Source: an uncultured Alistipes sp.
GTDB taxonomy: Bacteria > Bacteroidota > Bacteroidia > Bacteroidales > Rikenellaceae
Direction of reading: 5' to 3'
Assembly: GCA_910577475.1 (NCBI GenBank)
Contig: CAJTLJ010000001.1
Coordinates: forward strand, 124,001-188,000
Length of the DNA stretch: 64,000 nucleotides
Shown here: positions 41,406 through 49,937 of the stretch, in pieces
Layout of the letters: each line of letters begins with the position of its first letter
Position numbering within the stretch: position 1 is the first letter of the stretch
Notes under the pieces: model-generated
The model's database searches: none
What the model was told of the DNA's origin: nothing
The model's input: the letters and a program-made list of their open reading frames with translations, nothing else
Program-made: the position numbers and the translations under genes

Positions 41406-41413
41406 CAAATATA
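41406..41413 (-). promoter_or_regulatory. -7 box for the C10 peptidase gene
   Basis: TATATTTG on the minus strand, 28 bases upstream of the ATG. No convincing -33 TTTG. The surrounding segment is duplicated upstream of lipoprotein 1. Confidence 0.6.
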
Positions 41414-41532
41414 AGAATTATCATCCGATTACGAAAAACATTTCCATGAAAACATCGCATGTCCGAAAGACTAAATCGGCAGCGGCCGAAAAAGAGGGGT
41501 GACGGCGGTTCGGATTTTGGAGATGAAAATCG

Positions 41533-41540
41533 TAACTTTG
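41533..41540 (+). promoter_or_regulatory. -7 box for the M16 peptidase operon
   Basis: TAACTTTG, 20 bases before the ATG at 41561. It excludes translation from further upstream in the same frame. Confidence 0.65.
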
Positions 41541-41560
41541 CAGCCAAAACGATACGACCG

Positions 41561-42805
41561 ATGATTCCATACAGACGACATACGCTCCGAAACGGCCTGC
41601 GGGTGGCGGTCAACCGCGACCCGCTGTCGAAGCTCGCGGCCGTAAACCTGCTCTACTGCGTGGGGGCCCGCGACGAGAATCCCGAGCGGACGGGCTTCGC
41701 CCATCTGTTCGAGCACCTCATGTTCCGCGGCACCCGGCAGGTGCCCGACTTCGACGGCCCCGTGCAGCTGGCCTGCGGCGAGAACAACGCCTTCACGAAC
41801 AACGACTACACCGATTTCTATATCACCCTGCCGAAGGACAACATCGAAACGGCGCTCTGGCTCGAGAGCGACCGCATGACGGGACTGACCCTTACGCGCG
41901 AGACGATGGAGACCGAGAAGCGGGTGGTGATCGAGGAGTTCCGCCAGCGCTACCTCAACCAGCCCTACGGCGACCAGCTGCTGCTGCTCCGCGAGCTGGC
42001 CTACACGCGCCACCCCTATCGCTGGGCGACCATCGGCCGCACCCCCGAGCATGTCGAGCGGGCCACCGAAGAGGAGGTCACGGACTTCTACCGCCGCTAC
42101 TACCGCCCTTCGAACGCCATTCTGACTCTCTCGGCCGATCTGGAGGAGGAGCGCATGATCGAGCTGTGCGAGAAGTGGTTCGGCGACCTGCCCGACGACG
42201 GCACGTTCCGCCGCGACCCGCTGCCGGCCGAGCCCGAACAGACCGCCGCGCGGCGGTTGACCGTAGAGCGACCGGTTCCGGCCACGTCGCTCACGGTCGC
42301 CTATCCGATGGGGCCGCGGCTCTCGCCCGACTTCTTCGCAGGCGATCTGGTCTCCGACCTGCTGGCCGGGGGCGAATCGGCCCGGCTCTACGACGAACTG
42401 GTCCGCCGCCGTCAGCTCTTCTCGTCGGTCAATGCCTACATCACCGGGAGCGTCGACGCCGGCCTCTTCATCCTCACGGGCCAGTTGCTGGAGAGGACGG
42501 CCGAAGAGACGGCCGAGGAAGCGCTGCTGGAGGCAACCGCACGGCTCTGCGACCCGGCCCGAATCACCCCCTACGAACTGGAGAAGGTAAAGAACAAGTT
42601 CGAAGCCAACACCCTGTTCGGCGAGCTGAACGTGATGAACAAGGCGATGAACCTGGGATTCTACGAAATGCTGGGTGACCTGCCCCTCATCAACCGCGAG
42701 GTGGAGATCTACCGGTCGGTCACGGCCGAGACGGCCGCCGACTTCTGCCGCCGCACCTTCCGCCCCGAAAAAAGTTCCACCCTGACATACCGCGCCGCCC
42801 GATGA
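41561..42805 (+). CDS. M16 zinc metallopeptidase, active subunit
   Basis: A 414-residue pitrilysin/MPP-like peptidase. The inverted zinc motif HxxEH is present as AHLFEHLMF (His48, Glu51, His52), with the third ligand region TEKRVVIEEFRQR (Glu125/126) after about 74 residues. The second half is the homologous non-catalytic domain (SLTVAYPMG). No signal peptide is evident, so it is likely cytoplasmic. The start at 41561 follows its promoter. It overlaps the next gene by ATGA, consistent with a heterodimeric partner. Confidence 0.92.
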   Translation: MIPYRRHTLRNGLRVAVNRDPLSKLAAVNLLYCVGARDENPERTGFAHLFEHLMFRGTRQVPDFDGPVQLACGENNAFTNNDYTDFYITLPKDNIETALWLESDRMTGLTLTRETMETEKRVVIEEFRQRYLNQPYGDQLLLLRELAYTRHPYRWATIGRTPEHVERATEEEVTDFYRRYYRPSNAILTLSADLEEERMIELCEKWFGDLPDDGTFRRDPLPAEPEQTAARRLTVERPVPATSLTVAYPMGPRLSPDFFAGDLVSDLLAGGESARLYDELVRRRQLFSSVNAYITGSVDAGLFILTGQLLERTAEETAEEALLEATARLCDPARITPYELEKVKNKFEANTLFGELNVMNKAMNLGFYEMLGDLPLINREVEIYRSVTAETAADFCRRTFRPEKSSTLTYRAAR

Positions 42806-44064
42806 AACAACCCGCCATCCGCATCCCCTCATCGCTGGAGATGCCCCGCACCGAAAGCCTTACGCTCCGGAACGGACTGAAACTCTACACCCTGCGGGTC
42901 GACAACTTCGAAGTGGTCCGCATCAGCTTCGTATTCCACGCCGGATCGGTCACCCAGAACGCCCCTTTCGTCGCCGGCACGACGGCCAACCTGCTCGCCG
43001 AAGGGAGTTCGCGCCTGACCGGCCGGCAGATCGCCGAACAGCTCGATTTCTACGGCTCCTATTTCGAGGCGAGCCTCGACCGCGACTACGTATACATCAG
43101 CTTCTGCTCCCTGCGCCGCTATTTCCGCGAGACGCTGAAAGCCGCCGAGGAGATTCTCCTGCGGCCCGTTTTCCCCGAGCACGAGGTGGAGACCTACTGC
43201 CGCAAGCGTCGGCAGCAGCTGGCCGTGGAGCGCACGAAGGTCGACACGCTGGCCCGCGAGGCCTTCGCCGGGGCCCTCTTCGGTCCGGAACATCCCTACG
43301 GCATAGCCTACCCGGAGAGCGCCTACGACACGCTCGAACGCCGGAGCCTGACCGACCACTACCGCCGTCTCTACACGGGCGGCAACGCCATCGCCGTATG
43401 CAGCGGCCACGTCGGCGAGGAGGAGCTGAAAGCCATCGTCGAACTGGCCGAACAGCTCCCCGAGGGGAGCGCTCCCGAGTTTCGCTTTCCCGAGCCCGAG
43501 AGCCGTCCGTTCGTCCACATCGAACGCCCCGAAGCCCTGCAATCCTCGCTGCGCATCGGACGGCTGCTCTTCCCCCGCAACCACCCCGATTTCACGGGGA
43601 TGCAGGTCGTCGCCACCGTGCTGGGCGGCTACTTCGGCTCACGGCTGATGCGCAACCTGCGCGAGCAGCACGGCTACACCTACGGGGTGATGGCCTCGGC
43701 CGTCAACTTCGACCGGGCGGGCTATCTCGCCATCGCCACGCAGGTCGGCGCCGAGGTAACCCGACCCGCCCTCGACGAAATCTTCCGCGAAATCGACCGG
43801 CTGCGCCGCGAGCCCGTGGGCGAGGAGGAGCTGACTCTGACGAAACGGATTCTGACGGGCGAAATGATGCGCATCCTCGACGGACCGTTCGGTATCGCCG
43901 ACGTCGCCATCGAAAACATACTCTCGCACGAGGGAGAAGGGGCTGTGAACCGGCAGCTGCAGGAGATCCGCACCATCACCCCCGAACGCATCCAGTCCCT
44001 GGCCCGGCAATACCTCGATCCGGAACGGCTCGTCACGGCAGTCGTCGGCCCCACATTCCGATAA
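42802..44064 (+). CDS. M16 peptidase-like, inactive partner subunit
   Basis: A 420-residue M16-fold protein without the HxxEH motif; at that place it reads VAGTTANLLAEGSSR. Strand patterns match M16 (RISFVFHAGSVTQNAPFVAGTTANLL, YVYISFCSLRRYF, EQHGYTYGVMASAVNFDRAGYLAIATQVG). M16B peptidases of this type work as one active and one inactive chain that close around substrate peptides. The start overlaps the upstream gene stop by 4 bases (ATGA), supporting co-translation of the pair. Confidence 0.9.
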   Translation: MKQPAIRIPSSLEMPRTESLTLRNGLKLYTLRVDNFEVVRISFVFHAGSVTQNAPFVAGTTANLLAEGSSRLTGRQIAEQLDFYGSYFEASLDRDYVYISFCSLRRYFRETLKAAEEILLRPVFPEHEVETYCRKRRQQLAVERTKVDTLAREAFAGALFGPEHPYGIAYPESAYDTLERRSLTDHYRRLYTGGNAIAVCSGHVGEEELKAIVELAEQLPEGSAPEFRFPEPESRPFVHIERPEALQSSLRIGRLLFPRNHPDFTGMQVVATVLGGYFGSRLMRNLREQHGYTYGVMASAVNFDRAGYLAIATQVGAEVTRPALDEIFREIDRLRREPVGEEELTLTKRILTGEMMRILDGPFGIADVAIENILSHEGEGAVNRQLQEIRTITPERIQSLARQYLDPERLVTAVVGPTFR

Positions 44065-44146
44065 GGACGGGACCAACCGTGCGGTTCGCCTGGGCGGGAT
44101 CATTCGGCTTCGGGAATTCAGACGACACCCGGCCCGGGGTGCCGGC

Positions 44147-44656
44147 TTACCGGAGGTCGCGACAGAATACGGACATGCGGCCGCCGTCCGAATTCGGAAC
44201 CGTATCGAAAAGGGAAAAGCCGCACTTCTCCGCCACCCGGCGGGAGTTCCGGTTCTCTTCGCGGAGCGTGATCCAGAGCCGCCCGACGGAGAGCTCCTCC
44301 CGGCACCGGACGACGAGCCGTCCGACAGCCTCGGGGGCATAGCCTCGTCCCCAATGCTCCTCGCCCATCCAATACCCGATCTCGCGCTCGCCGGGAGCGA
44401 TGCCCGTGTAGTGGTGCGCGGCGGCCGGCACCAGACCGACGCACCCGATCGGCTCCGCCGACCCTTTCCGGACGACGGCCCAAGTTTCGGGCTCGCTAAA
44501 GACGGTGCGGATCACCTCCGCACTCATCTCGACGGAGGTATGGACCGGCCAGCCGGCCCTCGGCCCGACCCGTTCGCTTCGGGCGCACCGGTAGAGCGCT
44601 TCCGCATCCGACGGCCGCCACGGCCGCAGGATCAGACGTTCGGATTCCAACATCAT
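44147..44656 (-). CDS. GNAT acetyltransferase (RimJ/RimL-like)
   Basis: A 169-residue GNAT-fold enzyme that transfers acetyl from CoA to an amine. Signatures: LESERLILRPWRPSDAEALY at the start, IGCVGLVPAAAHH, IGYWMGEEHWGRGYAPEAVGRLV (CoA-binding Q/RxxGxG/A region) and ENRNSRRVAEKCGFSLF. These match the ribosomal-protein-alanine acetyltransferase-like group, but the substrate is unknown. The ATG at 44656 is preferred; a longer frame would start with TTG inside the fabH terminator region. A second ATG follows one codon later. Confidence 0.85.
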   Translation of the reverse strand: MMLESERLILRPWRPSDAEALYRCARSERVGPRAGWPVHTSVEMSAEVIRTVFSEPETWAVVRKGSAEPIGCVGLVPAAAHHYTGIAPGEREIGYWMGEEHWGRGYAPEAVGRLVVRCREELSVGRLWITLREENRNSRRVAEKCGFSLFDTVPNSDGGRMSVFCRDLR

Positions 44657-44666
44657 AGTCCTAATC

Positions 44667-44703
44667 AAAAAAAAGAGGACCCCGGCATCGACTGCGGGGT
44701 CCT
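44667..44703 (-). terminator. Terminator of fabH-plsX-rpmF operon
   Basis: Stem GGACCCCG/CGGGGTCC (44677-44684 with 44695-44702) followed on the minus strand by a run of U (44667-44674). Its tail touches the start region of the GNAT gene. Confidence 0.8.
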
Positions 44704-44725
44704 TCCGTGTGACATATTCGGGAAA

Positions 44726-45739
44726 CTACTCCTCGACCTTGTCGCCGTCGTAGGCCCACTTCACGTAGACCGAGCCCCACGTATAGCCTCCGCCAAACGA
44801 AGCCAGAATGAGATTGTCGCCCTTGCGGAGCGCGTTCTCGTAGTCGTAGAGGCATAAGGGAATCGTCGCGGCGGTCGTATTGCCGTTGCGGTCGATGTTT
44901 ATCATACACTTCTCGCGGCCGATACCCATACGGCGGGCCGTAGCGTCGATAATGCGCAGGTTCGCCTGGTGAGGCACCAGATAGCGGATATCTTCGGACT
45001 TAAGCCGGTGGCGCTCCATCATCTCGACCGAAACGTCGGCCATGTTCGATACGGCAGCCTTGAATACGGCCTGTCCGTCCTGCGTCACGGTGTGCCAGTT
45101 GTTAGCCAGCGTCTCCTGCGAAGCCGGATAGCGCGAACCGCCCGCCTTCATGTAGAGGTGCAACTCGCCCGAGCCGTCGGAGTGGAGAATCGAATCCACC
45201 ACGCCGAGCCCCTCCTTGTTGGGCTCCAGCAGCACGGCGGCGGCACCGTCGCCGAAGATACAGCAGGTATTGCGATCCTTGTAGTCGATAATGGACGACA
45301 TCTTGTCGGCCCCCACGACGATCACCTTCTTGCAGAAGCCGGTCTCGATGAACTGGGCACCGGTCGTGATAGCGAACAGGAAGCCGCTGCAAGCCGCCGA
45401 CACATCGTAAGCGAAGGCGTTCTTGCAACCCGCCTGATCGGCGATCAGATTACCCGTAGAGGGGAAAAACATGTCGGGCGTCACCGTGGCACAGATCACC
45501 AGGTCGATATCCATCGGATTGACATGGGTCTTCTCCAGCAGGTTCTTGATAGCGCGTGCACCCATATAGGAGGTTCCGAGCCCCTCGCCCTTGAGGATAT
45601 GACGGGTCTTGATGCCGATGCGAGACATGATCCACTCGTCCGAGGTGTCCACCATCCGGCTCAGCTCCTCGTTAGTGAGCAGATAATCGGGCAGATACGC
45701 ACCGACGCCCGTAATTGCAGCTGTAATCTTCTTCATCAA
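44726..45739 (-). CDS. fabH: 3-oxoacyl-ACP synthase III
   Basis: A 337-residue condensing enzyme initiating fatty-acid synthesis from acetyl-CoA and malonyl-ACP. The catalytic Cys is in DVSAACSGFLFAI, the His in VPHQANLRIID and the Asn in DRNGNTTAATIPL. Start MMKKITAAITGVGAYLP matches the family. It follows plsX by 9 bases; last gene of the DUF177-rpmF-plsX-fabH cluster common in bacteria. Confidence 0.95.
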   Translation of the reverse strand: MMKKITAAITGVGAYLPDYLLTNEELSRMVDTSDEWIMSRIGIKTRHILKGEGLGTSYMGARAIKNLLEKTHVNPMDIDLVICATVTPDMFFPSTGNLIADQAGCKNAFAYDVSAACSGFLFAITTGAQFIETGFCKKVIVVGADKMSSIIDYKDRNTCCIFGDGAAAVLLEPNKEGLGVVDSILHSDGSGELHLYMKAGGSRYPASQETLANNWHTVTQDGQAVFKAAVSNMADVSVEMMERHRLKSEDIRYLVPHQANLRIIDATARRMGIGREKCMINIDRNGNTTAATIPLCLYDYENALRKGDNLILASFGGGYTWGSVYVKWAYDGDKVEE

Positions 45740-45748
45740 CTCTTGTTT

Positions 45749-46696
45749 TTAATGTTGGAATACGCTCCTCAACCGCTCGGCCAGATCCGCCTGAGCGACC
45801 CTTTCGGTGGAGAGGATCATACTCTTGATGGCCAGCGGCGAGGATCCGCCGTGACCGATAACCACAGGGGCGTTGACACCCAACACGGGCGTTCCGCCCA
45901 CGTTTTCGTAGTTCATCGCCTCCCAGAACTTGTTGTTTCCGCCCAGAGCCTTGTTGATCCGGTAGAGACCTTCGGCCATCTTGAGCACCGTATTACCCAC
46001 GAAACCGTCGCAGACGATCACGTCCGCCACCTTGCCCGAGAAGATGTGCGAGCCCTCGACATTGCCCACGAAATTGAAACGGCCGTCGGCCTTCATCAGT
46101 TCGTGCGTCGCCTTGGCCTGCGCATTTCCCTTGGCCTCCTCCTCGCCGATATTGAGCACGGCGACGCGGGGCCGTTCGATGCCCAGCACCGCTTCGGCAT
46201 AGATCGAACCGATCAGACCGTACTGCACGAGCACCTCGGGCTTGCAGTCCACGTTCAGCCCCACGTCCAGAATCAGGGCGGGGCGGCCGGAAGCCGTGGG
46301 GACCAGCGACGAAATGGTGGGACGGATCACCCCTTCGATCGGCTTGACGGCATACATCGAACCGACCATCATGGCGCCCGTGCTGCCGGCGCTGGCGAAA
46401 CCGTGGATCAGCCCTTTAGCCAGGTAACCGAATCCGACCGCAATGCTCGAATCCGACTTCTGCTGGAACGCCTTGGCGGGATGGTCGCCCATCTCGATCA
46501 CCTCGGTCGTCGCCACGATGTCGAAACGGTCGGCCGGACAACTCTCCGCAGCCAGAATGGCCCGGATCTTCTCTTCGTCGCCGAACAGGACGATACGGCT
46601 CTCCGCACCGAGCTCTTCGAGGGCCATGACGGCCCCTTTGACGGCTGCCTCGGGAGCGTAATCGCCGCCCATGGCATCAACACCAATCTTTAACAT
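45749..46696 (-). CDS. plsX: Phosphate acyltransferase
   Basis: A 315-residue soluble enzyme of phospholipid synthesis making acyl-phosphate from acyl-ACP. Signatures: MLKIGVDAMGGDYAPEAAVKGAV at the start, ALGGNNKFW-type middle and GHGGSSPLAIKSMI at the end. The context (rpmF upstream, fabH downstream) is the classical arrangement. Confidence 0.96.
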   Translation of the reverse strand: MLKIGVDAMGGDYAPEAAVKGAVMALEELGAESRIVLFGDEEKIRAILAAESCPADRFDIVATTEVIEMGDHPAKAFQQKSDSSIAVGFGYLAKGLIHGFASAGSTGAMMVGSMYAVKPIEGVIRPTISSLVPTASGRPALILDVGLNVDCKPEVLVQYGLIGSIYAEAVLGIERPRVAVLNIGEEEAKGNAQAKATHELMKADGRFNFVGNVEGSHIFSGKVADVIVCDGFVGNTVLKMAEGLYRINKALGGNNKFWEAMNYENVGGTPVLGVNAPVVIGHGGSSPLAIKSMILSTERVAQADLAERLRSVFQH

Positions 46697-46728
46697 TTCT
46701 TCGCGGGTTGTTAGTTACACTGAAATGC

Positions 46729-46758
46729 GTTGCACGGAGGCATAACCGTCCGTGCAAC
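46729..46758 (-). promoter_or_regulatory. Hairpin between rpmF and plsX
   Basis: Ten-bp perfect stem (46729-46738 with 46749-46758) without a U-tract, in the 73-base gap between the two genes. It may reduce readthrough or mark a processing site, letting rpmF be expressed more than the lipid genes. Confidence 0.4.
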
Positions 46759-46769
46759 CCTTGAAAAGC

Positions 46770-46955
46770 CTATTCAGCGGCCTTCTTCTCGATAGCCAGC
46801 TTGCCACGGTAGAAACCGCACTCGGGGCATACGCGATGGTAGAGCACCGATGCGCCGCAGTTCGAGCATACGACAACCGTAGGAATCGCAGCCTTGTAGT
46901 GGGTTCTTCTCTTATCGCGTCGGGTCGACGAGACTTTGTGTTTAGGATGTGCCAT
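46770..46955 (-). CDS. rpmF: 50S ribosomal protein L32
   Basis: A 61-residue ribosomal protein. It starts MAHPKHKVSSTRRDKRRTHYK and has a zinc-ribbon-type Cys pattern CSNCGASVLYHRVCPECGFYRG. All four Cys are retained, so this is the zinc-binding form. Confidence 0.97.
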   Translation of the reverse strand: MAHPKHKVSSTRRDKRRTHYKAAIPTVVVCSNCGASVLYHRVCPECGFYRGKLAIEKKAAE

Positions 46956-46995
46956 TGTTTTCTCTATTTTTTAAGTTTAACGTATAATCGTCGTC

Positions 46996-47565
46996 TTAAT
47001 TGTTCTTGTCGTCACCGCCCTCCATCTTCCGTCGGAGCTCCGCCAGCCGGTCGCGCGACTCGGACGAGAGGGTCGAGGGCTCCTCGGCCTTGGCCTCCAG
47101 TGCGTCGAGCTCCTCGCTCGAGACGATCCGGAAGCGCCGCATCATCTCGGCGTCGCAGCCCCCTTCGGGATGGACCCGCTGGTAGGGCAGCGAGAGGATG
47201 ATGCTCTCGTAGACGTACTGCGTCAGGTCCACCTCGTCGTCCGCCGGCGACAGCCACATCACCTCGCCGTCGTACTCGCGCACCTCGTCGGAGAACTTGA
47301 CGACCAGGTTGCCCTCGAAAGCCACCGGAATCTCGCAATCCTCCAGACAGCGGTCGCAGGGCGCGGTCACGCTGCCCAGAATCTGCACCTCCATGTCGAG
47401 CATCGACTCCAGCCGGCGCAGTTCGACGCGTACATGGCAGTTTCCATGCTGGATCTCAGCGTTTTCGAACATTTCGAAAAGCGCGTCGCCCACCTGGAAA
47501 TCGTAGGTGTACACACCCGGTTTCAGCCCCCGGAAGGGAATTTTGCAGCTGTTATCCACGTCCAT
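46996..47565 (-). CDS. DUF177 (YceD-like) protein
   Basis: A 189-residue protein of the YceD/DUF177 family, associated with ribosome/23S rRNA-related functions and typically upstream of rpmF. Motifs: CDRCLEDCEIPVAFEGNL (Cys pair) and DLTQYVYESIILSLPYQRVHP. The start at 47565 (MDVDNSCKIPFRGL) was chosen because the promoter -7 box (47584-47591) lies between it and a further upstream ATG. Confidence 0.85.
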   Translation of the reverse strand: MDVDNSCKIPFRGLKPGVYTYDFQVGDALFEMFENAEIQHGNCHVRVELRRLESMLDMEVQILGSVTAPCDRCLEDCEIPVAFEGNLVVKFSDEVREYDGEVMWLSPADDEVDLTQYVYESIILSLPYQRVHPEGGCDAEMMRRFRIVSSEELDALEAKAEEPSTLSSESRDRLAELRRKMEGGDDKNN

Positions 47566-47583
47566 TTTCACGCAGTTAGTTCG

Positions 47584-47614
47584 CAAAGGTACGAAATTTT
47601 CGAATATCAGCAAA
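47584..47614 (-). promoter_or_regulatory. Promoter for DUF177-rpmF-plsX-fabH
   Basis: On the minus strand: -33 TTTG (47611-47614), 19-base spacer, -7 TACCTTTG (47584-47591). Near-perfect consensus. Confidence 0.8.
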
Positions 47615-47678
47615 GTTTTTTCCGCTTTAATATCTTTTTGCGTATCTTTACCGTTCCAACCTACAACCGTAGAAAACG

Positions 47679-48068
47679 ATGAAAAGCTACCGAATCGAAC
47701 TCTCCTGCTCCGACGAAAACTGGTGGAGATACAACGTGGTGATGACGGCCGAAGGGCTCGACAGTGCCGGAAACCGCTGCGGCTACCACGCCGTAGAGGA
47801 CCGCATCGCCGAGACGGGAGAGCGACCTGCAGAGCGCCCGGCCGACTACCCCGCCGACCGGATCACCCGGCTGGAGTGCGGCCCCTGCGAACGGTTGCAG
47901 CTCTACCTCTACATCCTCCCCCACTGCCTGCCGGCTGCGGTCGAGACCGAACACACGCCCCCGTTCCTGGCCCGGCTGAGACTCTTCTGCGACGGCAAAC
48001 CGCATCTCGAGAGGACGATCGACGTCAACCCCTGGGGCGGCTACGCGGGGTTCTTCGAGTGGGAGTAG
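47679..48068 (+). CDS. Hypothetical protein, 129 aa
   Basis: I do not recognize this family. It is a small cytoplasmic-looking protein with strand-rich pattern (SYRIELSCSDENWWRYNVVMTAEG, RLQLYLYILPHCLP, FLARLRLFCDGKPHLERTIDVNPWGGYAGFFEWE) and three Cys. No signal peptide. A possible -7 box (TATCTTTA) lies about 35 bases upstream, and the start region is separate from the DUF177 promoter. Coding bias looks real; no neighbour suggests its function. Confidence 0.65.
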   Translation: MKSYRIELSCSDENWWRYNVVMTAEGLDSAGNRCGYHAVEDRIAETGERPAERPADYPADRITRLECGPCERLQLYLYILPHCLPAAVETEHTPPFLARLRLFCDGKPHLERTIDVNPWGGYAGFFEWE

Positions 48069-48237
48069 CGCTTGTCAGCAAACTGACAAAACGGTCCGTC
48101 TGCGGCCGCCGTTCGTCGGAACGGTCCCGGAATTCGCACAATCGGACAAAATTCAGCGACACCGCCTTTTTCGGCACGGGATTTGTCCCTATTCGTAACA
48201 GCTGCGGCAGTACCGCAGTGAGGTTTCTTCATTTATT

Positions 48238-48314
48238 TAAGTTTGGGTTAGTAGTTTGAAGGGGAAACCCTTCGGGGCAGCAGGCCGTCGAGACGACGCC
48301 CTGCTGTTTTTTTT
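48238..48314 (+). ncRNA. Candidate small RNA ending in a strong terminator
   Basis: A possible -7 box (TAAGTTTG, 48238-48245) precedes a compact structured stretch: a GNRA hairpin GAAGGG-GAAA-CCCTTC (48258-48273) and then a terminator stem CAGCAGG/CCTGCTG plus CGTCG/CGACG (48278-48306) followed by eight U (48307-48314). No ORF explains it, and the upstream gene ends 170 bases earlier. An alternative is simply the 3-prime UTR of that gene. No -33 element was found. Confidence 0.35.
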
Positions 48315-48395
48315 GCCCCCTTCAAGCCCCTTTCGTCGGACGCATGCAATAACCTTTCATCGGTCAGAAAGAGTTCTTACCTATTAAATAAAGAA

Positions 48396-48418
48396 GGTCC
48401 GGCGATAATCGCCGGACC
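48396..48418 (-). terminator. Terminator of purB
   Basis: Ten-bp stem (GGTCCGGCGA/TCGCCGGACC, 3-base loop) followed on the minus strand by TTCTTTATTTAA, 27 bases after the purB stop. Confidence 0.7.
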
Positions 48419-48444
48419 CCATCCGAACGGTTTCGGTCCGTTCG

Positions 48445-49791
48445 TCAGAAGATTCCCGTGTAGGTGGCCGGGGTCAGGGCGCGCAGCTCGCACTTCACCG
48501 CCTCGGAGACCTGCAGGGTCTCGATGAAGTCGGCGATCGACTCGGCCGTGATATGGGTGTTCGTGCGGGTCAGAGCCTTCAGCGCCTCGTAGGGTTTCGG
48601 ATAACCCTCGCGGCGGAGGATGGTCTGAATGCCCTCGGCCACCACGGCCCAGTTGTTCTCCAGGTCGCGGGCGAGCGCCTCCTCATTCAGGATCACCTTG
48701 CCCAGCCCCTTCAGCAGCGACTGGAGGCCGATGAGCGAATGGGCCACCGGCACACCGACGTTGCGCAGCACGGTCGAGTCGGTCAGGTCGCGCTGCAGAC
48801 GCGAAAGGGGGAGCTTGGCCGACAGATGGGTGTAGATCGCATTGGCTACGCCGAAATTGCCCTCGGCATTTTCGAAATCGATGGGGTTGACCTTGTGGGG
48901 CATAGCGCTGGAGCCTACCTCGCCCGCCTTGATCCGCTGTTTGAAATACTCCATCGAAATATAGGTCCACATGTCCCGGCAGAGGTCGATCAGAATGGTG
49001 TCGATCCGCTTCAGGGCATCGAATATGGCCGCCAGATTGTCGTAGTGCTCGATCTGGGTCGTGTATTGCGAACGGTTCAGTCCGAGCGTACCGTTGACGA
49101 AACGGTTGGCGAAGGCCACCCAGTCGATACGGGGATAGGCCGCGCGGTGGGCGTTGAAGTTGCCCGTAGCACCGCCGAACTTGGCCGGCACGGCCAGCGC
49201 GTGCAGCTGGGCGATCTGCTTCTCCAGCCGCTCCACGTAGACCATCAGCTCCTTGCCCAGCCGGGTCGGCGAGGCGGGCTGTCCGTGGGTGCGGGCCAGC
49301 ATGGGCACGTCGTGCCACTCGGCTGCGAAGTCGCGCAGGCGAGCCTGCACCTCCTCCAGAGCCGGATAGAGCACCTCGCGCAAACCCTCCTTCAGCGAGA
49401 GGGGGATCGAGGTGTTGTTGATATCCTGCGAGGTGAGCCCGAAATGGACGAACTCCTTGCAGGCGCTCAGGCCGATTTCGTCCATCTTCTCCTTGAGCAG
49501 GTACTCGATGGCCTTCACGTCGTGGTTGGTGACCGCTTCGATCTCCTTCACGCGGCGGGCGTCGTCCGTCGAGAAGTCGCGGTAGAGCGCGCGCAGCTTT
49601 TCGAACGACGAAGGATCGACCTCCGCCAGCTGGGGCAGCGGCAGTTCGCACAGAGCGATGAAATACTCCACCTCCACGCGGATGCGGTAGCGGATGAGCG
49701 CCGCCTCGGAGAAATAGTCAGCCAGTTTTTCGGTTTTGCCGCGATAGCGGCCGTCGACGGGTGAGATTGCGGTAAGATCGTTCAGAGACAT
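48445..49791 (-). CDS. purB: Adenylosuccinate lyase
   Basis: A 448-residue fumarase-superfamily enzyme of purine synthesis. The family signature SSAMPHKVNPIDFENAEGN and substrate-binding TSQDINNTS and ARTHGQPASPTRLGKE are present; N-terminal YRGKTEKLADYFSEAALIRYRI matches. Length matches bacterial PurB of the E. coli type. Confidence 0.96.
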   Translation of the reverse strand: MSLNDLTAISPVDGRYRGKTEKLADYFSEAALIRYRIRVEVEYFIALCELPLPQLAEVDPSSFEKLRALYRDFSTDDARRVKEIEAVTNHDVKAIEYLLKEKMDEIGLSACKEFVHFGLTSQDINNTSIPLSLKEGLREVLYPALEEVQARLRDFAAEWHDVPMLARTHGQPASPTRLGKELMVYVERLEKQIAQLHALAVPAKFGGATGNFNAHRAAYPRIDWVAFANRFVNGTLGLNRSQYTTQIEHYDNLAAIFDALKRIDTILIDLCRDMWTYISMEYFKQRIKAGEVGSSAMPHKVNPIDFENAEGNFGVANAIYTHLSAKLPLSRLQRDLTDSTVLRNVGVPVAHSLIGLQSLLKGLGKVILNEEALARDLENNWAVVAEGIQTILRREGYPKPYEALKALTRTNTHITAESIADFIETLQVSEAVKCELRALTPATYTGIF

Positions 49792-49882
49792 GGGACGATT
49801 GTTTTTAGATTTTTTCGCGCTGTAAAAATACGACTTTTTGACGGAGATTCCATAATAATTTCAAGGAATCGGCAATTTTTTC

Positions 49883-49890
49883 TAACTTTG
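49883..49890 (+). promoter_or_regulatory. -7 box for DUF4834-mla operon
   Basis: TAACTTTG about 47 bases upstream of the first ATG; no clear -33 element at typical spacing. Confidence 0.5.
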
Positions 49891-49937
49891 CGACGTTAGT
49901 TCCGAAATAGAGTTTTCAAAGAACCGATCCTAACTGA

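Noticed and set aside
48069..48314. 6S RNA
   Set aside because: The structure is too short and lacks the long closing stem and central bubble.
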